A DNA stretch of 64,000 bases, from contig JADFAD010000002.1 of the NCBI GenBank assembly GCA_015665455.1, forward strand, positions 186,001 through 250,000. The letters run 5' to 3'. Each line of letters opens with the position of its first letter. Position 1 is the stretch's first letter. Of this stretch, positions 35,878-45,490 are shown piece after piece. A program made the translations under genes and the position numbers. The notes beneath the pieces are model-generated. The model was not told the origin of the DNA and did no database searches. It worked only from the letters and a program-made list of their open reading frames with translations. The stretch comes from Oceanospirillaceae bacterium. Lineage in GTDB: Bacteria > Pseudomonadota > Gammaproteobacteria > Pseudomonadales > Litoribrevibacteraceae.

Positions 35878-36744
35878 CTACTCAATATTCTGGATCTGCT
35901 CACGCATCTGCTCGATCAACACCTTCAATTCCACCGCGCACTTAGTCGTTTCTGTCACAATGGACTTTGATGACAGGGTATTGGCTTCGCGATTCATTTC
36001 TTGCATTAAGAAATCCAAACGTCGACCCACAGGGCCTTTTTGTTTCAGTACACGAGCAACTTCTGTCACGTGGGCATCGAGACGATCAATTTCTTCGTCC
36101 ACGTCGGCTTTTTGAGCCAAAATCACAATTTCTTGTTCAACGCGCTGGTTATCCAATTCAGACGTCAGCTCTTCCAGACGTTCTTTAAGATTTTGGCGTT
36201 GACGATCCAATATTTCTGGCAGCTTTTCACGGACTTGTTTGGTGATCTCAGAGATAGAAACCAAACGCGTTTCAATGAATGTCTTAAGCTCCGCACCTTC
36301 ACGAGAGCGAGTATCCAGCAATTCATCCAAGGCTTTATTCAGAACGGTCGCCGCGTCTTTCAAAATAATTTTACGATCTATTTCAGAAAGCACTTGAACA
36401 CCCGGCCAGTTCAAAACGGTCGCAGGGCCAATTGAACCTTGCTTAGGCAACAATTCGTTAATGCTGGTTAAGGCGGAAACAACTTCTTGTGCGCGTTGCA
36501 TGTCCACTTCAATAGCTGAACTGCTTTCAGTATCGGTTTGGACTCTTAACTGCAATTCGACTTTACCGCGATTGAGTTTCTTACGAACGGTCTCGCGTAC
36601 GGTCTGCTCTAGGTCTCGATAACCCTCAGGCAACTTAGGGTACACTTCCAGATAACGGTGATTTACAGAGCGTAACTCCCAAACCAATGAACCCCAGTCA
36701 AATACACCCTCAGCTCGGGCAAAAGCAGTCATACTACGCGTCAT
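35878..36744 (-). CDS. yicC: YicC family endoribonuclease
   Basis: The 288-residue protein starts MTRSMTAFARAEG, keeps the family region LVWELRSVNHRYLEVYPKLPE, and ends IEQMREQIQNIE, the near-invariant YicC C-terminus. The E. coli protein is an RNase that degrades RyhB. I start at the ATG at 36744 because AAGGA precedes it; the frame extends to 36792 without homology. The gene is intact even though the island is joined to its last codons. It is divergent from rph. Confidence 0.93.
   Translation of the reverse strand: MTRSMTAFARAEGVFDWGSLVWELRSVNHRYLEVYPKLPEGYRDLEQTVRETVRKKLNRGKVELQLRVQTDTESSSAIEVDMQRAQEVVSALTSINELLPKQGSIGPATVLNWPGVQVLSEIDRKIILKDAATVLNKALDELLDTRSREGAELKTFIETRLVSISEITKQVREKLPEILDRQRQNLKERLEELTSELDNQRVEQEIVILAQKADVDEEIDRLDAHVTEVARVLKQKGPVGRRLDFLMQEMNREANTLSSKSIVTETTKCAVELKVLIEQMREQIQNIE
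35880..35898. repeat. island attachment site at the yicC side (attR)
   Basis: ACTCAATATTCTGGATCTG is the reverse complement of the last six yicC codons plus the first base of its stop, and matches 14311-14329 exactly. The island supplies a new TAG stop here, while the other copy leads into TGA, so the encoded yicC protein is unchanged. Confidence 0.9.
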
Positions 36745-36931
36745 GATTATTCCTTGGAAAAAAGTCTGTGCTGAATTGTAGCGGTTTTCCACCCAGAGGT
36801 CAGGTTGTGAATATTGGATTAATTAATCCATGAGTTGTCTGTTTACTCTTAAATCGCGGATACAAAGTACAAAACGTTAAATAGAGCAATCAATATAGAT
36901 CAATGGTTGAAGTTAAGGGGCAGTCCTTTGC

Positions 36932-36937
36932 TATAAT
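36932..36937 (+). promoter_or_regulatory. -10 box upstream of rph
   Basis: TATAAT lies 40 bases before the rph start. TTGAAG starts at 36907, giving a 19-base spacer, so the -35 match is imperfect. Confidence 0.45.
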
Positions 36938-36977
36938 GCGAATCAATTTTTAAGACCCATACAATTAGGAAGCTCAT

Positions 36978-37700
36978 ATGCGCCCAAGTGGACGAAGCAC
37001 AGACCAACTTAGAGAAGTCAAAATCACTCGTAATTTTACTCGTCATGCCGAAGGTTCGGTGTTGGTTGAATTTGGGGATACAAAAGTTATTTGTACTGCC
37101 AGTGTTGAGTCTCGCGTACCAGGATTTCTAAAAGGAAAAGGCCAAGGTTGGGTAACCGCTGAATACGGCATGCTTCCTCGTTCTACGGGCAGCCGTATGA
37201 TTCGTGAAGCAGCAAAAGGCAAGCAGAGTGGTCGTACGGTTGAGATTTCTCGCCTGATCGGTCGTTCACTTCGCGCAGCCATCGATCTTGACGTATTGGG
37301 TGAGAACTCAATTACAATCGATTGTGATGTGATCCAAGCAGACGGCGGTACACGTACTGCGTCGATTACGGGTGCGTGCGTTGCTATGGTTGACGCGGTA
37401 AACCACATGTTGAAAGAAGGCATGATCAAGAAGAACCCAATCAAACAGATGATCGCGGCAATTTCTGTAGGTGTTTATAAGGATCACGCAGTACTGGATC
37501 TTGATTACCCTGAAGATTCCAACGCAGAAACCGACATGAACGTCATTATGGCGGAAGACGGCGGTTTTGTAGAAATCCAAGGCACTGCAGAAGGCGCACC
37601 TTTCAGCGGTGATCAACTGACTGCCATGTTGGATCTTGCTAAAAAAGGAATTGCTGAAATCATTGAACTTCAGCGTCAGGCACTTGATCAAACAAACTAG
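36978..37700 (+). CDS. rph: ribonuclease PH
   Basis: The 240-residue phosphorolytic exonuclease carries [16 protein letters not shown] at the start, [19 protein letters not shown] with the phosphate-binding arginines, and [31 protein letters not shown]. It trims tRNA 3' ends. Length equals the family norm. It is divergent from yicC, as in Pseudomonas. Confidence 0.97.
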   Translation: MRPSGRSTDQLREVKITRNFTRHAEGSVLVEFGDTKVICTASVESRVPGFLKGKGQGWVTAEYGMLPRSTGSRMIREAAKGKQSGRTVEISRLIGRSLRAAIDLDVLGENSITIDCDVIQADGGTRTASITGACVAMVDAVNHMLKEGMIKKNPIKQMIAAISVGVYKDHAVLDLDYPEDSNAETDMNVIMAEDGGFVEIQGTAEGAPFSGDQLTAMLDLAKKGIAEIIELQRQALDQTN

Positions 37701-37994
37701 TCTTTCTTAGCCGTTGATGTCTGAGGAATACTCGAACATCAGCGGCGTCTGAATTACTCAGAACCGCAACTGTTTCACGGTTGCGGCGCTTACCTCTTTT
37801 CCTCCCATTCAATCCCCTTCGTCATTAGTAACAAAGTTCAACAGTTGAACTACACTTCTCAGAATAAGATTTCGTTAAACTTTCCGGTGAATCTGGCCGA
37901 TAACTACCAAACGCGTATAAGAAATCGCTCAGTAAATTGAGCTCAGGTATTCAAATTAGTTCAAATTTCGACATCCATGATTTGCAGGTAGTAT
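37701..37994. other. intergenic region after rph
   Basis: Two hairpins follow the rph stop: GCCGTTGATGT with ACATCAGCGGC (37710-37746) and CCGCAAC with GTTGCGG (37764-37786). Neither has a good T tract. The rest presumably holds the promoter of the chemoreceptor gene. Confidence 0.4.
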
Positions 37995-39878
37995 ATGACT
38001 CAACGTTGGCGCATAGGCATCACTCTTACCGCTGTGTTTATCACTGTAGCCGTTGTGACCATCGTCTTAATCAATCGTTTTCAGACCCATTTTGTTGCTG
38101 AGCAATTGTCGTTAAGTGATCAAAAAGAAAGAAACCACTTTGATAGTTTAATTGCCAAGCAAGTCGACAAACAATTGAACCGATTATCAGAAACCACCAA
38201 CGACCTTGCATCGCAAGAATGGACGTTCGATGCCTTAACGCATTTCGAAATGGGCATTTCATTTCTAAGCAACATGTCGCTGACCCCTAATCAACACTTG
38301 GATGTCTTTTATCAGCGCGAGAAAAGTAGTTTATTTTCAGGTACCAATGTATCAAAAGATCAATGGTTCTCTTCGCTCGATGAAATAACCAAGCAACTTC
38401 AAATCAGATACCTTGCTGGCAACAAATACTCGGCCTCTGAAGCGATGGAGTTTGAAGGCCCAAACAACGGTGACGATTACAACAGAATCCACAGAACCTT
38501 CCATCCGGCCTTTCAAAGGATTGTCCGTTTAACCGATGCCACCGATCTCTTTCTGATTAACAAAGATCTTCGCATCATTTATTCCACCAGCAAACGTATT
38601 GATTTGGGGGTGAACCTCAAGACCATGCCTGCGGAACAGAATAATCTGGCCAATTTTATTCAAACCAAATTCAAAAAGTTCCGACATTTAAAAACCCATA
38701 ACATCGGCTTCGGCCCCTACCTGCCAGCGGGCAATCAACCACAAGCATTTATACTTACTAAGCTTGAAAGGGATAGGAAAACCTTCGGTTACATTGCTAT
38801 GAGTTTTTCTACAGAAGGCATGACTCAAGCGATAACTGATCATCCCATGCCTTACAGCCAATACACGCTCAGTTTTGTTAATGAAGCCCCCAACCAAGCA
38901 ATTAAGTTTTATAAATTATGGAACATGAGCTTAACCGCAGATCACCAATTGCCAGACATTCATGGCAACGCCAATGCAATGACTTGGGTGATTATTATCT
39001 TAAGCTTCTTGGGTTGCCTATCCGCGTGTTTATTTATTGTGTTCAGACAAAAGGCACATGTGCCAACAGAACAACCAGTGGAAAGCTATCTCGGTCATAC
39101 AGACAATTCGCCCGCATTAAGCAGCCAACAACAAGATCAGTTATTGGAATTGAAAGCGTTGGCTGAGCAAACAAATCAGCTGACTCATGAACCTGAATCA
39201 ATCAATCAGAACGTGTTAGCCAAGTCTCGTAATGATATTACTCGTAACTTAAACCAGTTAACGAATGACCTTCAGCAACTGGAAACAGAGCATCAAACAA
39301 AAGATGAAAACGCGTCCAATCAAATAGAGCATCACATTCAACAAATGCATACGCTAAGAAAACAGCTCAACGCATTCAACTTCACTGACGCGTGGACATC
39401 CATCTTAGAGCCCACATCAGGCATGGAAACAGAACTTAAGAGCATTCAAGAAATTGCGGACCAAACCAACCTTCTTGCGTTGAATGCAGCGATTGAAGCC
39501 GCTAGGGCAGGCGAACAGGGTCGAGGATTTGCCGTGGTGGCAGATGAAGTTCGAAAACTTGCCCATAAGTCTCAAGAAGCATCTTTAACCGTAGAAAGTC
39601 ACATCAAACAGCTGCGTTCTGCTACGTGCCAAGTGGATAAAACCATTAATGACCAGCTCGGTGAACTGCACCAGTCGATCGAAGATAAAGAGACATTTGA
39701 AGAACTTGCTCAGCAAGTCTCTTTCAGTAATTTATACTCGGTCATCAAGGAACTCGAAACCCTGGCGAATGAAATCGAGCACGCATCAGAAGGCCAAGCT
39801 GATGATCTTCAAAAGAATATTCAAGCCAAGCTCACTGCCATTCTAAATGCAATCGACGCGATTATTGCGCAAGAATAG
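37995..39878 (+). CDS. methyl-accepting chemotaxis-type membrane protein
   Basis: The 627-residue protein has an N-terminal membrane segment (about 8-28, [20 protein letters not shown]), a large periplasmic sensor of about 300 residues, and a second membrane segment near 330-350 ([22 protein letters not shown]). The cytoplasmic part holds long coiled coils and the signalling hairpin tip [42 protein letters not shown] is not evident. The region after the tip is shorter than in classical receptors and no NWETF-type tail is present. It may signal to CheA or act through another partner. No che genes are nearby. Confidence 0.85.
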   Translation: MTQRWRIGITLTAVFITVAVVTIVLINRFQTHFVAEQLSLSDQKERNHFDSLIAKQVDKQLNRLSETTNDLASQEWTFDALTHFEMGISFLSNMSLTPNQHLDVFYQREKSSLFSGTNVSKDQWFSSLDEITKQLQIRYLAGNKYSASEAMEFEGPNNGDDYNRIHRTFHPAFQRIVRLTDATDLFLINKDLRIIYSTSKRIDLGVNLKTMPAEQNNLANFIQTKFKKFRHLKTHNIGFGPYLPAGNQPQAFILTKLERDRKTFGYIAMSFSTEGMTQAITDHPMPYSQYTLSFVNEAPNQAIKFYKLWNMSLTADHQLPDIHGNANAMTWVIIILSFLGCLSACLFIVFRQKAHVPTEQPVESYLGHTDNSPALSSQQQDQLLELKALAEQTNQLTHEPESINQNVLAKSRNDITRNLNQLTNDLQQLETEHQTKDENASNQIEHHIQQMHTLRKQLNAFNFTDAWTSILEPTSGMETELKSIQEIADQTNLLALNAAIEAARAGEQGRGFAVVADEVRKLAHKSQEASLTVESHIKQLRSATCQVDKTINDQLGELHQSIEDKETFEELAQQVSFSNLYSVIKELETLANEIEHASEGQADDLQKNIQAKLTAILNAIDAIIAQE

Positions 39879-39964
39879 CCAGTACATGTTGTCGATTTAG
39901 TCTAAACTAGGGTAAGTTAATTTTTTATGATCAAGGCATGATCATTTGTAGTTTTGGAGCCATT

Positions 39965-41362
39965 ATGTCAATTGCAGCCTCATTAAAGCTGTTACTCACC
40001 AAAAATCAGATTGAATACGTTATCGAAGAAGAACTACAACATCTGGACGGATTCTCTCAAAAAGCACAAACCCTAAGCCATTGTACTCGTTCAACCGTGT
40101 TAGCCGATCAAATTGGCAAAGTACAAATCATCACACCGTACAATAGTTTTCTGGATCTGACGTTGCTGAACAACGCCATCGGTCGGCAGCTTACGCCCGC
40201 CAAACCCGACGTTGTTACTCGCATGTGTCAAACCATCAATGCAGAAACATTACCCGCTGTACCTGCACTTACTCGGTTGGATGTCATCATTGATAAACAA
40301 TTACTTGAACTGCCGTTCATTTATATTGAATCCGGCAAAGACGGTAATTGGATCAAGATGGAAACGAAAGATTTCTTGAAGCTATGTCCTAAAGCTCGAC
40401 CGGAAACCATCAGTACCCCAATCGATATTCGACACAGCGGTGAAATCAATACGACCACGGACGAAGACAAAGAGACCATACAGCAAGCGGTCATCGCGTT
40501 TAACCCAACTCGTATGAAGCAGCGTTTAGAAGAGACAATGGAAATTCCGCCATTGCCTACCTCTGCACAAAAGATCATTCGATTACGATCAGACCCAAGC
40601 GCAGACATCGATAAGTTAACCAACATCATTGAAACGGACCCAAGCCTAGCGGCTCAAATTGTCAGCTGGGCGTCATCGCCAATCTACAATCCGCCAGGGA
40701 CTGTAAGATCCGTTCATGACGCATGCATGCGAGTTCTGGGCTTTGACATGGTACTTAACCTGTCGCTTGGCCTTGCATTGGGTAAAACGCTGCCACTGCC
40801 AAAAGAAGGCCCTAACGGTTATACGCCGTTCTGGTACGAGTCTGTGTTTGTTGCGGCGTCCATCGGGGGGTTAGTCACAGCCATTCCACGTGAAAAGCGA
40901 CCGTCTTTCGGCTTAAGCTATCTAACGGGGTTATTGCACGAAATTGGTTACTTAGTGTTGGCATACGTATTCCCGCCACACTTCGATAAGCTGTGCCGTC
41001 ACCTTGAAGTGAACAAGCATTTGCCTGACGTTGCCGTTGATGATCAGATCATGAAGGTGAATCGTTATCAGATTGGTAGCTGGTTAATGAACTACTGGCA
41101 GATGCCGACTGAGATCTGCATCGGCCTTAAGCACCAATTAAACCCGGATTACAACGGCAAGTTCCACGCTTACGCAAACCTGATTTATCTGGCAAAAGCC
41201 GAACTTAAAAAACGCGGTATCGGAAATGCGGCTTCTTCGTATGTGCCGGAATCACTCTATGATAGACTGGGTCTAGATCCTGATGCGGTTACAGAGATCA
41301 TTGATAAAGTCATAGAGTCCAGTACGGATCTTAAGAATATGGCTCAAGCGCTGATGCGTTAA
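39965..41362 (+). CDS. HDOD protein with an N-terminal YbaK-like (aminoacyl-tRNA deacylase) domain
   Basis: The 465-residue protein joins an N-terminal YbaK/ProX-like domain (residues ~1-140) to a central HDOD domain (about 180-390; IPPLPTSAQKIIRLRSDPSADIDKLTNIIETDPSLAAQIV and GLLHEIGYLVLAY). HDOD proteins lack the catalytic HD metal site and act in signalling. The two-domain form is found across Oceanospirillales and Pseudomonas. I start at the ATG at 39965 (MSIAASLKLL) with GGAG upstream rather than at 39938. A signalling role is inferred. Confidence 0.8.
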   Translation: MSIAASLKLLLTKNQIEYVIEEELQHLDGFSQKAQTLSHCTRSTVLADQIGKVQIITPYNSFLDLTLLNNAIGRQLTPAKPDVVTRMCQTINAETLPAVPALTRLDVIIDKQLLELPFIYIESGKDGNWIKMETKDFLKLCPKARPETISTPIDIRHSGEINTTTDEDKETIQQAVIAFNPTRMKQRLEETMEIPPLPTSAQKIIRLRSDPSADIDKLTNIIETDPSLAAQIVSWASSPIYNPPGTVRSVHDACMRVLGFDMVLNLSLGLALGKTLPLPKEGPNGYTPFWYESVFVAASIGGLVTAIPREKRPSFGLSYLTGLLHEIGYLVLAYVFPPHFDKLCRHLEVNKHLPDVAVDDQIMKVNRYQIGSWLMNYWQMPTEICIGLKHQLNPDYNGKFHAYANLIYLAKAELKKRGIGNAASSYVPESLYDRLGLDPDAVTEIIDKVIESSTDLKNMAQALMR

Positions 41363-41398
41363 CTTAGAACCAACGACCAGAGATGTTACCGGTCCCAC

Positions 41399-41875
41399 AT
41401 GCCAGAAGATCAACGAATATATTTCCTGTTAAGTCAGGCGCAGCACAAAATGAGTTTGCAGATAGACCGAGTGTTAATGCAGGTCTCAGGAATTTCCGGC
41501 CCTCAAGCGGGGGCCTTGTTCTACCTTGAAAAGAACGACGGTTGTCAGCAAAAGGATATGGCAAACGGGCTCAAGTTAGATACCTCTGCAATCACAGGGA
41601 TGGTTGAACGCCTAACCAAAAAAGGCATGATCGCAAAACAACGTTCCGAAAAAGACAAACGCGCATTTACTTTGCATCTAACACCCGGCGGGCGTGAGGC
41701 ACTTGCCAACGTTCAACCCATGTTGGATCAATTCAATCTGCATATGCTCGATAAATTCGGGGCAGAGAAGCTGAGCCATTTTTGCGAGGTTTTAACTGAG
41801 CTTATGTCTCTGGGACAGAAAGGTTGTTTTTCACAACCAAGCGCTGAAAGTGAAGATCCATCGCTTTCTCAATAA
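41399..41875 (+). CDS. MarR-family transcription regulator
   Basis: The 158-residue protein has a winged HTH typical of MarR: QKDMANGLKLDTSAITGMVERLTKKGMIAKQRSEKDKRAFTLHLTPGG. The conserved D-x-R wing (EKDKRAF) is present. Its 3' end runs 74 bases into the convergent gene that ends at 41802, an unusually long overlap. The ligand and targets are unknown. Confidence 0.85.
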   Translation: MPEDQRIYFLLSQAQHKMSLQIDRVLMQVSGISGPQAGALFYLEKNDGCQQKDMANGLKLDTSAITGMVERLTKKGMIAKQRSEKDKRAFTLHLTPGGREALANVQPMLDQFNLHMLDKFGAEKLSHFCEVLTELMSLGQKGCFSQPSAESEDPSLSQ

Positions 41876-42650
41876 CCGTTATTAACTGCTGGTAAGCGGC
41901 GCCTTCGTAGAAGGTTAACGCTTGCCGAATGTCCTCATCACTTACGTTCTTTAGCGCATAGGTCAGTAAGTTAACCGACTTACGGTAGCTGTCACTCTGT
42001 AAATCAGGATCAGAACGATCAATATCAACCCTTAGCCAACGGTCAATCGCCTGTTGCGCGTCCGTATCTTTGGGAGTCGTTTCACTGAACATCCAAGCTT
42101 CCACTTGATCAACCATGTATAAGCCAATGAACGAGTGATTGACCTGCTGGGCTTTCATCGTCAAACGCGACAACCCATAAGCCGTATCAAGTCGTTCGAT
42201 TAAATACCTTCGCGTTTCTCGCATCCTTATCCACATCAAACGTCGAATGTATTCCTCGACGGTTTGACGACTCGCCGTGGAAGCTTCGTTTAGGGCGTCT
42301 GATACAGTCTTGTAGCTGCCTTCAGTCACTTGTTGATGTAAATGATTTAATTCCTTACCTTTTAAGTTTCGTCGAGTATAACGAGCCAGATATCGCCCCA
42401 TGTGACTCTCACTCAACACTTGATAGCCGTTCATGTAAGTCTGATAAGTAGGGGCATCATTGATGGTCAGTAATAAGTTGGCCCAAGCATCCAACTGACC
42501 GTTCATATCCACCAAAACAAATGGCACAGGCGTAACGGCCACGCTCTGTCGTGTTTTACAGAGACGATCACAAGGTGCTTCGGAGTTGGCGTAAACGGGT
42601 AGGCTTAATACGAACAATGAAAGACAAAAAAAACGAATCGTTTTCAACAT
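41802..42650 (-). CDS. exported protein of unknown function
   Basis: The 282-residue product has a clear signal peptide (MLKTIRFFCLSLFVLSLPVYANS) and then SEAPCDRLCKTRQ, with two cysteines that could form a disulfide. The C-terminal region DEDIRQALTFYEGAAYQQLITVIEKAMDLHFQRL resembles the end of DUF2059-type proteins. I prefer the ATG at 42650 over 42695 because it begins the signal peptide. The tail overlaps the MarR gene. Function unknown. Confidence 0.65.
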   Translation of the reverse strand: MLKTIRFFCLSLFVLSLPVYANSEAPCDRLCKTRQSVAVTPVPFVLVDMNGQLDAWANLLLTINDAPTYQTYMNGYQVLSESHMGRYLARYTRRNLKGKELNHLHQQVTEGSYKTVSDALNEASTASRQTVEEYIRRLMWIRMRETRRYLIERLDTAYGLSRLTMKAQQVNHSFIGLYMVDQVEAWMFSETTPKDTDAQQAIDRWLRVDIDRSDPDLQSDSYRKSVNLLTYALKNVSDEDIRQALTFYEGAAYQQLITVIEKAMDLHFQRLVVKNNLSVPET

Positions 42651-42681
42651 ACTTAATACAATTTCAGTTCTTGAAGCAATA

Positions 42682-42706
42682 AAAAAGCCGGGCAAGCCCG
42701 GCTTTT
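42682..42706 (-). terminator. terminator of the HU gene
   Basis: AAAAAGCCGGGC and GCCCGGCTTTT form a long stem with an AA loop, 14 bases after the HU stop on the reverse strand. Confidence 0.9.
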
Positions 42707-42720
42707 AGGGTAAGGAGCAA

Positions 42721-42993
42721 TTAGTTTACAGCTTCTTTAAGTGCTTTACCCGGTTTGAAAGCAACGTAATTGCTTGCAGGGATTTGAATCGCTTCACCCG
42801 TCTGAGGGTTTTTACCCGTGCGCTCGTTACGGCGACGTGTTTCAAACGTACCAAAACCGATCAACTGAACTGCATTACCACCGCTTACCGCGCGTGTGAT
42901 TTCATCAGTGAGAGCAGTTAGAACTTCATTTGCTTTAGTTTTAGATAGTCCAGCAGACTCTGCAATTGCAGCAGCTAATTCTGGCTTACGCAT
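42721..42993 (-). CDS. HU-type histone-like DNA-binding protein
   Basis: The 90-residue protein starts MRKPELAAAIAESAGLSKTKANEVL and has the HU/IHF beta arm with GFGTFETRRRNERTGKNPQTGE and the NYVAFKPGKALKEAVN tail. It bends and packages DNA. GAAGGG precedes the ATG at 42993; a longer frame to 43035 has no homology. In Pseudomonas an HU paralogue also lies next to the rubredoxin reductase gene. Confidence 0.95.
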   Translation of the reverse strand: MRKPELAAAIAESAGLSKTKANEVLTALTDEITRAVSGGNAVQLIGFGTFETRRRNERTGKNPQTGEAIQIPASNYVAFKPGKALKEAVN

Positions 42994-43164
42994 AAATATC
43001 CCTTCTATTATTGTTATCAAATTAAACCTGATCATTTGGATCAGTAATCCTGATTACACTCTATTCTCAATGGAATGTATAGAGACTAGAACAAAAAGAA
43101 CGTAATACCAGAAAATCACAAAGAAATACCTTAACCATGGGCTTTAAGTGTCAAATTCAAAATA

Positions 43165-43199
43165 AAAAAAGGGAAATCTCTTACGAGATTTCCCTTTTT
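43165..43199 (-). terminator. terminator of the rubredoxin reductase gene
   Basis: AAAAAGGGAAATCTC and GAGATTTCCCTTTTT form a 15-bp stem with a TTAC loop, downstream of the rubredoxin reductase stop. Confidence 0.92.
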
Positions 43200-43235
43200 A
43201 ATACCGAAACGGAGTTTAACCTCCGATCAACGGAT

Positions 43236-44393
43236 CTAGCCTAAAAGCGGTGGCAGCTGCTTAGAAAGCGCTAACTTATCCACAACTTTTGCACCCGTTA
43301 GGACAAAGCCTTTGAGTTGCCCTTCAGCATCTTTGAATAAGCAGCTTAAGTCTTGGCCTTCACCTTCAACATGCCATTCACCGTTTGTATCTGCAGGTGT
43401 TGCAATGACGGTTGGACATGCAGGACTTTTAACAACCACAGGCATAGGACCAAACGTAACTTCAGTCGGAGTACCTGACAGTGTTTTAGCCAACGCTCTC
43501 GCACTGTTCATAAGAGGCAGTACGTATAAAAGCACCATGCCGTCGATTTCAGCGCAGTCACCTAATGCATACACATCTGGGTCAGATGTCTGTAGCGACC
43601 GATCCACTGAAATGCCTTTCTGATATTTCAGGCCTGCTTTACTGGCCAACTCTACGCGTGGAGCCAAGCCAATCGCAGAAATAATCAAATCGGTTTCAAT
43701 CTCTTCACCGTTCGACAAACACAGCTTAACGCCATCTTCGTGCTTAATAACGCGATGAGCCAATGCACCTAAATGAAAACGTACACCAATACTTTCAAGC
43801 CCTGCTTGCAACGCTTTCGCCGGCACTTCTGGCAACATGGTTGGCAATACGGACGTACTTGGCGCAATCACATCAACTTCATAACCGCCATTAACCAAGT
43901 CATTGGCAAACTCACAACCAATAAGACCCGCACCTACAATGGCTACACGCTTTTTACCAATAGCAGCTTGGCGGAAGCGATCATAATCTTCCAAGTCATT
44001 AATGGAATAAACAACATCAATACCGTCGCCTTCCAAGGGTGCTTGATGCGTTTTAGCCCCTAAAGCCAGCACAAGCTTGCTGTACTCAAGTACTTCTTCG
44101 CCTAACTGAATGGTGTGCTCTTCAGTATTAATCGCAGTAACTTCTGCCTTGGTTCTGATGGAAGCTTTCAGGTTAGTTGCCATATCACCTGCTGTAGCAA
44201 GCGCTAATGCAGCAGCCGTTTTGTCTTTCGTAAACCCAGCAGACAACATAGGTTTGGAATATGAACGGCCATCATCATTAGAAATAATAGTAACAGGCGT
44301 TTCAGCGTCTAACTTACGAAACTCCTTCGCCAAGGTATACCCTGCTAAACCCGATCCTAAGATAATAATCGGTTTTTCGTTTGTTTCTGTCAT
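43236..44393 (-). CDS. rubB: rubredoxin-NAD(+) reductase
   Basis: The 385-residue FAD/NAD enzyme has the N-terminal FAD motif ILGSGLAGYTLAKEFRK, the NADH motif VGAGLIGCEFANDL and the distal FAD motif YALGDCAEI. Fold, size and the neighbouring rubredoxin gene point to rubredoxin reductase, which passes electrons from NADH through rubredoxin to alkane hydroxylases or oxidative stress enzymes. No alkane hydroxylase is in the window, so a stress role is possible. Confidence 0.9.
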   Translation of the reverse strand: MTETNEKPIIILGSGLAGYTLAKEFRKLDAETPVTIISNDDGRSYSKPMLSAGFTKDKTAAALALATAGDMATNLKASIRTKAEVTAINTEEHTIQLGEEVLEYSKLVLALGAKTHQAPLEGDGIDVVYSINDLEDYDRFRQAAIGKKRVAIVGAGLIGCEFANDLVNGGYEVDVIAPSTSVLPTMLPEVPAKALQAGLESIGVRFHLGALAHRVIKHEDGVKLCLSNGEEIETDLIISAIGLAPRVELASKAGLKYQKGISVDRSLQTSDPDVYALGDCAEIDGMVLLYVLPLMNSARALAKTLSGTPTEVTFGPMPVVVKSPACPTVIATPADTNGEWHVEGEGQDLSCLFKDAEGQLKGFVLTGAKVVDKLALSKQLPPLLG

Positions 44394-44519
44394 ACAGTAA
44401 CCCTTAATTTGAAATCGTTACGACTAACCAACGTTGTATTGGTCAGCGGGTACAAAAGTAAGAACACATTGCGCTTTTGGCGGCTATCCATTGTGTCTGA
44501 GATTGCTCTAAGGGTATTT

Positions 44520-44687
44520 TTAAGCAATTTCGATCATTTCGAAGTCTTCTTTTCCGACTCCGCAATCAGGACATTCCCAATCGTCCGGTACATCTTCCCA
44601 TCGAGTTCCAGCTATTAACCCTTCTTCTGGGGCGCCTAGAGCCTCGTCGTAAACCCAGCCACATACTACGCATTGCCACTTTTTCAC
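44520..44687 (-). CDS. rubA: rubredoxin
   Basis: The 55-residue protein, starting at GTG, reads KKWQCVVCGWVYDEALG and later WECPDCGVGKEDFEMI. The four iron-binding cysteines lie in CVVCG and CPDCG, the rubredoxin signature. GAGG sits seven bases before the start codon. It lies 126 bases upstream of the reductase on the same strand and the two very likely work together. The product is the electron carrier. Confidence 0.95.
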   Translation of the reverse strand: MKKWQCVVCGWVYDEALGAPEEGLIAGTRWEDVPDDWECPDCGVGKEDFEMIEIA

Positions 44688-44913
44688 GGTACAACCTCAA
44701 ACTTATTTGTTGTTTTATATCTGTTTATCTGAGAGCCTGTGCCAATTTTAACAATGCGGCAGAGTAAACGCTCGGCAATATATCATTAGAAATTGGTAAG
44801 CGCATTCTAAAAGATAAACAATTGTTCTACAATCTTACTAAAAAATGGTTTTTTAGTGCATTTTATAATCAGCACTAATTAAGCTTTGATCTACCTCAAT
44901 CATAGATAGGCCA

Positions 44914-45435
44914 ATGACACAGAATTTACCTTATATACATCGTTGGACATCAGCCTATAAAAAATATTCCCCGCTTTTGTCTTCTTTAAATAAAAGTTGG
45001 TTATTGGACAGTGGTTCCCTAACTCGACGCCTCATCAAGCAAAGTACTCAGGATTTCAGAGTAAGAGTCGTCAGTGAAGGCGTTGCAAGAATGTTCCAGC
45101 ATGAAAAGGACGTTCTTAAGAGCCCTGTCGGTTGCGCTTGGATTCGAGAAGTGGAACTCATCGTCGATGGCCAAGTTTGGGTCTTCGCACGCAGTGTGGT
45201 TCCATTATCAACACTGAATGGCCAAGACTTACAACTACGATACTTAGGGAATAAGCCGCTTGGCCACCTTCTTTTCAGCAGCCCTAGATACAAACGCAGT
45301 CAATTTCAAATAGGTAAAATTGCACTCGAAAACACGCAATCTATTTGGGGTCGCCGATCAATATTTTCCTGTAATGGCCAACAAAAAAACTTATTGGTCA
45401 GCGAAACCTTCATGCCCGTTGTTTTTTCCGATTAA
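44914..45435 (+). CDS. ubiC: chorismate pyruvate-lyase
   Basis: The 173-residue protein resembles UbiC: WLLDSGSLTRRLI near residue 30, REVELIVDGQVWVFARSVVP in the middle, and GNKPLGHLLF near residue 110. UbiC turns chorismate into 4-hydroxybenzoate and pyruvate, the first step of ubiquinone synthesis. It is followed by ubiA 55 bases later, and is divergent from the rubredoxin gene. Confidence 0.92.
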   Translation: MTQNLPYIHRWTSAYKKYSPLLSSLNKSWLLDSGSLTRRLIKQSTQDFRVRVVSEGVARMFQHEKDVLKSPVGCAWIREVELIVDGQVWVFARSVVPLSTLNGQDLQLRYLGNKPLGHLLFSSPRYKRSQFQIGKIALENTQSIWGRRSIFSCNGQQKNLLVSETFMPVVFSD

Positions 45436-45490
45436 TCCCCCTAGTATTCAAGGCTTCAACACGGAGCCTACCGGATAGATAGCGGAAATC

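Noticed and set aside
14311-35898. A tRNA gene as the integration target
   Set aside because: The repeat matches the yicC end exactly and no tRNA structure is present on either side.
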